Part shown: in pieces, positions 14,736 through 17,543 of the stretch | Numbering within the stretch: position 1 is the first letter of the stretch | How the letters are laid out: every line of letters begins with the position of its first letter | Assembly: GCA_039590215.1 (NCBI GenBank) | Contig: JBDHFX010000075.1 | Location: 1-17,543, forward strand | Origin: CAMYLR01 sp039590215 | GTDB lineage: Bacteria; Gemmatimonadota; Gemmatimonadetes; JACCXV01; JAHWKZ01 | DNA length: 17,543 nucleotides | Direction of reading: 5' to 3' | Position numbers and translations under genes: made by a program | Notes under the pieces: generated by a model | What the model was told of the DNA's origin: nothing | Seen by the model: only the letters and a program-made list of their open reading frames with translations | Databases searched by the model: none

Positions 14736-15896
14736 ATGCGGTTTCAGCTCGCCGATGGAGAAGAACAGAACGCTCGGATGAAAGTCGTTGGCGTCGGAGG
14801 TGCCGGCGGTAACGCGGTCAACCGGATGATCGAGGAGCGGTTGGTAGGGGTCGAGTTTGTGTCGATCAACACCGATGCGCAGGCGCTTGGGCATTCCGAG
14901 GCGCATCGCAAGATACAGATCGGCAAGTCGCTGACCCGCGGCCTAGGCTCGGGTTCGAGGCCGGACATCGGTCGGGAGGCATTGCTCGAGGACCAGGACG
15001 ACGTGGCCGAGGCTCTGGGTACCGGAACCGGCGCATCGCCAGTGATCGCTGACCTCGCACGCGAGCTGGGCGCGCTGACCGTCGGAATCGTCTCCAAGCC
15101 GTTCACGTTCGAAGGAAAGAAGCGGTTGACTGTGGCCGACAAGGGGATCATCGAGCTTCAGTCGGTGGTTGATACTCTGATCGTGGTTCCCAATGAGCGT
15201 TTGCGCTCGGTCGTCGACAAGGGCACCACCGTGCAGGAGGCGTTCAGAGTGGCCGACTCGGTTCTCTTGAATGCGACCCGGGGGATATCGGACCTGATTA
15301 CCGTGACCGGTCTCGTGAATGTAGACTTTGCCGACGTCAAGACGATCATGACCGAGAAGGGCCAGGCCCTCATGGGCACCGGGTTTGGCACCGGTGAGCA
15401 TCGGTCCGTCGAGAGCGCGCAGCAAGCGATCTCGAGCCCGCTTCTCGAGGACATGTCGATCGCCGGCGCGTGCGGTGTGTTGATCAACATCACTGGTGGT
15501 GAGGACCTTTCGTTGCATGAAGTCAGCGAGGTCTCGTCGGTGATTCATGATGCCGCCGGAGAAGACGCCAACATTATCTTTGGTGCCGTCATCGACCCGA
15601 GCCTCAAGGGCGAGATCCGGGTTACGGTCATCGCGACCGGCATCGGGGGCAGCGTTAGCTATGCTTCCCAGCCGGAGATTCGTCGCCAGCCACTGACGAT
15701 GTCCAAGCCGGCGACCGTCACGGTCGACGCCAACGGTGGTGACAATCGGTTAGCGGCGCTGGTCGATTCCGCCGCAAGCAGCGATAGCGAATCGCCCGAG
15801 GAGTTGGAAGACCTTCTCTCGGTGTTGGACCTCAAGTCGGGGGCGAAGAAGGATGATCTCGAGATACCGGCCTTTATTCGTCGACAGATGAATTGA
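14736..15896 (+). CDS. ftsZ: FtsZ, tubulin-like division GTPase, with apparent deletion before the GTP-binding loop
   Basis: FtsZ polymerises into the Z-ring in the cytoplasm. The 386-residue sequence begins with the nucleotide-binding VVGVGGAGGNAVNRM, then NTDAQAL, GLGSGSRPDIG, FTFEGKKR, the T7 catalytic loop NVDFADV, AISSPLLE and VTVIATGIGG. It ends in a short linker and the conserved tail EIPAFIRRQMN, which binds FtsA. Against E. coli and B. subtilis FtsZ, about 14 residues are missing between Leu94 and Gly95. EDQDDVAEAL is followed directly by GTGTGASPV, where relatives have a GADMVF-type strand, an AGMGG turn, and the full GGGTGTG tubulin signature. The gap is in frame and everything else aligns without a break. 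Such a protein would be expected to bind GTP poorly. The start is ATG with AGGAGGAGA upstream, and the stop overlaps the next gene as TTGA. Confidence 0.94.
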   Translation: MRFQLADGEEQNARMKVVGVGGAGGNAVNRMIEERLVGVEFVSINTDAQALGHSEAHRKIQIGKSLTRGLGSGSRPDIGREALLEDQDDVAEALGTGTGASPVIADLARELGALTVGIVSKPFTFEGKKRLTVADKGIIELQSVVDTLIVVPNERLRSVVDKGTTVQEAFRVADSVLLNATRGISDLITVTGLVNVDFADVKTIMTEKGQALMGTGFGTGEHRSVESAQQAISSPLLEDMSIAGACGVLINITGGEDLSLHEVSEVSSVIHDAAGEDANIIFGAVIDPSLKGEIRVTVIATGIGGSVSYASQPEIRRQPLTMSKPATVTVDANGGDNRLAALVDSAASSDSESPEELEDLLSVLDLKSGAKKDDLEIPAFIRRQMN

Positions 15897-17182
15897 TCGG
15901 TCGGATACGTTCAAGCGGCAAAGCGCACGATTCAGGTTGGCACCGAGTTCGCCCAGGTTTTCTCATCGCTCTGGTCGGCGCGGGTGTGGCTTGGTGGCTG
16001 ACGTCGGACCCTGCACCGCCGGCACCGCCCCCCGTGGTGGCCGCGCCGGAGGCGGAGACCCTGCCGGCGATCGTCGATACGCTCGAGTCCGGCGAAACGT
16101 TCTCCGACCTCTGGCAGGACCACGAGCTAGATCCAGCTGATCTCCTAGCCCTCGTTGAGGTAGGGTCGAGCACCCCCGATTTCTCCTGGCGCCGGTTGCG
16201 TCCCGGTTCACAAGTGTTGATCTCGCTCACGCCGGAAGGCGCGCTCGGCGGCATCGATCTGGAGTTCGGTCGGGACCAACGATTGGTGGCAGACAAGCGT
16301 GGCGAGGGGTTCCGAGCTCGGGTCGTCGAGACGTCATTCGTGCGCCAGCGCCGACAAGTCTCGACCTGCATCGAGAGTTCGTTTTGGGGGGCGTTGAGCG
16401 AGGCTGGCGAGGATCCCGCGCTGGTGCTGACGTTAGCGCAGATTCTGGGCGGCCAGATCGACTTCTACTCGGATCTCCGCGCGGGTGATTGCGTGGCGCT
16501 CGCGTTCACCGTGGACGAGCGCCCGGACAAATCGTACCGCCTCGCATCGATCGACGCTGTCGTGCTCGAGCTAGCCGATCAAACATACGAGGCGTACCGC
16601 TTTTCGAGCGACGGTGAGAAGTTCGATTACTACGACGCTGACGGGCAGACGCTCAAGCGCAGGTTCCTGCGCTCGCCGCTCAAGTTCACGCGGATCTCGT
16701 CGCGGTTCGGGATGCGCATGCACCCCGTGCTGCGCAGGCGCCGCCAGCACAATGGCGTGGATTATGCGGCTCCGACCGGGACGCCGGTCCAAGCTTCCGG
16801 TGACGGCGTCGTCGTACGTGCCGGCCGCTTTGGGGGTTACGGCCTCTATGTCAGGCTCCAGCACGGCCGGCAATACATGACGGCGTACGGCCACCTGTCA
16901 CGAATTGCGAGCGGGATCAGGCCTGGGACGAGGGTTCAACAGGGGGACGTGATCGGCTTCGTCGGCTCGACTGGCTTGGCCACGGGTCCTCATCTCGACT
17001 ACAGCTTTCTGAGGGATGGCAAATATGTGGATCCGCTTTCGATCAGTCTGCCAACTGCCGAGCCGCTCGTCGGCCAAGCCCACGCCGCGTTTATCGCGCT
17101 GCGTGACATCCACCGTCTCCGCCTGCCGGCTCTCGGCGTGCTGGCGGTCGAGCAGCCGATCGAGGCCTCCGATGGCCAGTAG
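15893..17182 (+). CDS. M23 (LytM-type) metallopeptidase with OapA/LysM-like N-terminal region
   Basis: This is a 429-residue predicted periplasmic cell-wall peptidase. It has an N-terminal signal anchor (about residues 22-36), a proline-rich linker, and a domain resembling OapA/LysM (about 55-115, LESGETFSDLW through LRPGSQVLISL). A middle region precedes a C-terminal M23 domain (about 270-380). Zinc-ligand positions are His286 and Asp290 in HNGVDYAAP, His334 in YGHLS, and H367-L-D369 in GPHLDYSF. The last position is Asp where LytM has His, a variant I recall as common in deltaproteobacterial relatives, so an active enzyme remains likely. The TTG start lies in a 4-nt TTGA overlap with ftsZ, with no clear ribosome binding site, so it appears coupled to ftsZ. 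A role in septal wall splitting is inference from context. Confidence 0.85.
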   Translation: MIGRIRSSGKAHDSGWHRVRPGFLIALVGAGVAWWLTSDPAPPAPPPVVAAPEAETLPAIVDTLESGETFSDLWQDHELDPADLLALVEVGSSTPDFSWRRLRPGSQVLISLTPEGALGGIDLEFGRDQRLVADKRGEGFRARVVETSFVRQRRQVSTCIESSFWGALSEAGEDPALVLTLAQILGGQIDFYSDLRAGDCVALAFTVDERPDKSYRLASIDAVVLELADQTYEAYRFSSDGEKFDYYDADGQTLKRRFLRSPLKFTRISSRFGMRMHPVLRRRRQHNGVDYAAPTGTPVQASGDGVVVRAGRFGGYGLYVRLQHGRQYMTAYGHLSRIASGIRPGTRVQQGDVIGFVGSTGLATGPHLDYSFLRDGKYVDPLSISLPTAEPLVGQAHAAFIALRDIHRLRLPALGVLAVEQPIEASDGQ

Positions 17183-17543
17183 CCGGCTCCTGGCGTTGCT
17201 GGCGGCAACCTCGCTCGCAGCGGGTTGCGGTGGCTCCAGTAGCGGTGGTGGTGGCGGAGGACCCGGACCCGACACGACCCCGCCCGCGGCCCCCGATCTC
17301 GGTCTGATCAGCGTAACCTCGCCGCTGCCGGGCACAACGTCGCAGGTCGTCGGCTCCAACGGGGCCGTCGAGGGTTCGTCGACCGTCAAGGTCGTGAACG
17401 TGGACGCCACCCAACGCAACGGTGGGCAGTCGATCGAGGCTTCAACCGGTGCGGCTGGAGCTGGCACCTTTTCGCTATCGATTGCGGCCGAGTTGGGGGA
17501 TCAGCTTTCGCTTACCGCTACCGACGAGGCCGGCAACGAGAGC
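17172..17543 (+). CDS. Lipoprotein with Ig-like repeat, partial at right edge
   Basis: The frame starts at ATG 17172 and is open to the window end (124 residues so far). GAGG at 17162-17165 is 6 nt upstream. The start overlaps the M23 gene by 11 nt. The N-terminus is a lipoprotein signal: a short hydrophobic stretch, then LAAGC with Cys19 as the lipidation site. A serine/glycine-rich linker (about 20-32) and a proline-rich stretch follow. From about residue 46 the sequence resembles a bacterial Ig-like or adhesin repeat, with an SNGAVEG start and an LSLTATDEAGNES end. The protein is probably exported and anchored to the outer membrane. No function can be assigned from the visible part, and more repeats may follow. 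Confidence 0.8.
   Translation, partial: MASSRLLALLAATSLAAGCGGSSSGGGGGGPGPDTTPPAAPDLGLISVTSPLPGTTSQVVGSNGAVEGSSTVKVVNVDATQRNGGQSIEASTGAAGAGTFSLSIAAELGDQLSLTATDEAGNES

Noticed and set aside
17231..17265. GGT/GGC-rich tract considered as a functional repeat
   Set aside because: It encodes the glycine-rich linker after a lipidated cysteine, which is ordinary for surface lipoproteins. Slippage there is possible but not shown by the sequence.

Overview
The window is an almost complete dcw (division and cell wall) cluster. Every gene is on the + strand and the genes are packed tightly. The layout is: rsmH 3' end (1-156), ftsL, ftsI with a C-terminal PASTA domain, murE, murF, mraY, murD, ftsW, murG, murC, murB, ftsQ, ftsA, ftsZ. 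Two envelope genes follow: an M23/LytM-type peptidase, and the start of an Ig-like lipoprotein that runs off the right edge. There are no tRNA or rRNA genes, CRISPR arrays, insertion sequences or phage genes.

Organism. Base composition is high GC (about 62% by eye). MurE carries the DNPR motif of meso-diaminopimelate-adding enzymes. The lipoprotein signal, the M23 protein with an OapA/LysM-like N-terminal region, the PASTA-ended FtsI, and the gene order murG-murC-murB-ftsQ-ftsA-ftsZ together fit a diderm bacterium of the former Deltaproteobacteria or a related lineage. This placement is an inference from gene order and motifs. No phylogeny could be run.

How the genes work together. MurC, D, E and F with MurB build UDP-MurNAc-pentapeptide in the cytoplasm. 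MraY and MurG make lipid I and lipid II. FtsW and FtsI polymerise and cross-link septal peptidoglycan. FtsL and FtsQ are bitopic divisome scaffolds, FtsA tethers FtsZ to the membrane, and the M23 protein probably acts on the periplasmic wall. Most junctions are 1- or 4-nt stop/start overlaps, which points to one translationally coupled transcript. The only sizeable gap is 117 nt between ftsA and ftsZ. There is no ddl gene between murB and ftsQ.

What is unusual. Three otherwise well-conserved essential genes carry lesions as sequenced. (1) murD is frameshifted by an exact 13-bp tandem duplication at 7451-7476, and removing one copy restores a canonical MurD. (2) ftsA lacks about 22 conserved residues of subdomain 1C, in frame. 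(3) ftsZ lacks about 14 conserved residues, in frame, including the start of the GTP-binding tubulin-signature glycine loop. They could be assembly or sequencing errors, recent mutations, or real lineage features. Read mapping would settle this. Apart from these, the cluster is conventional and I do not see a previously undescribed system.
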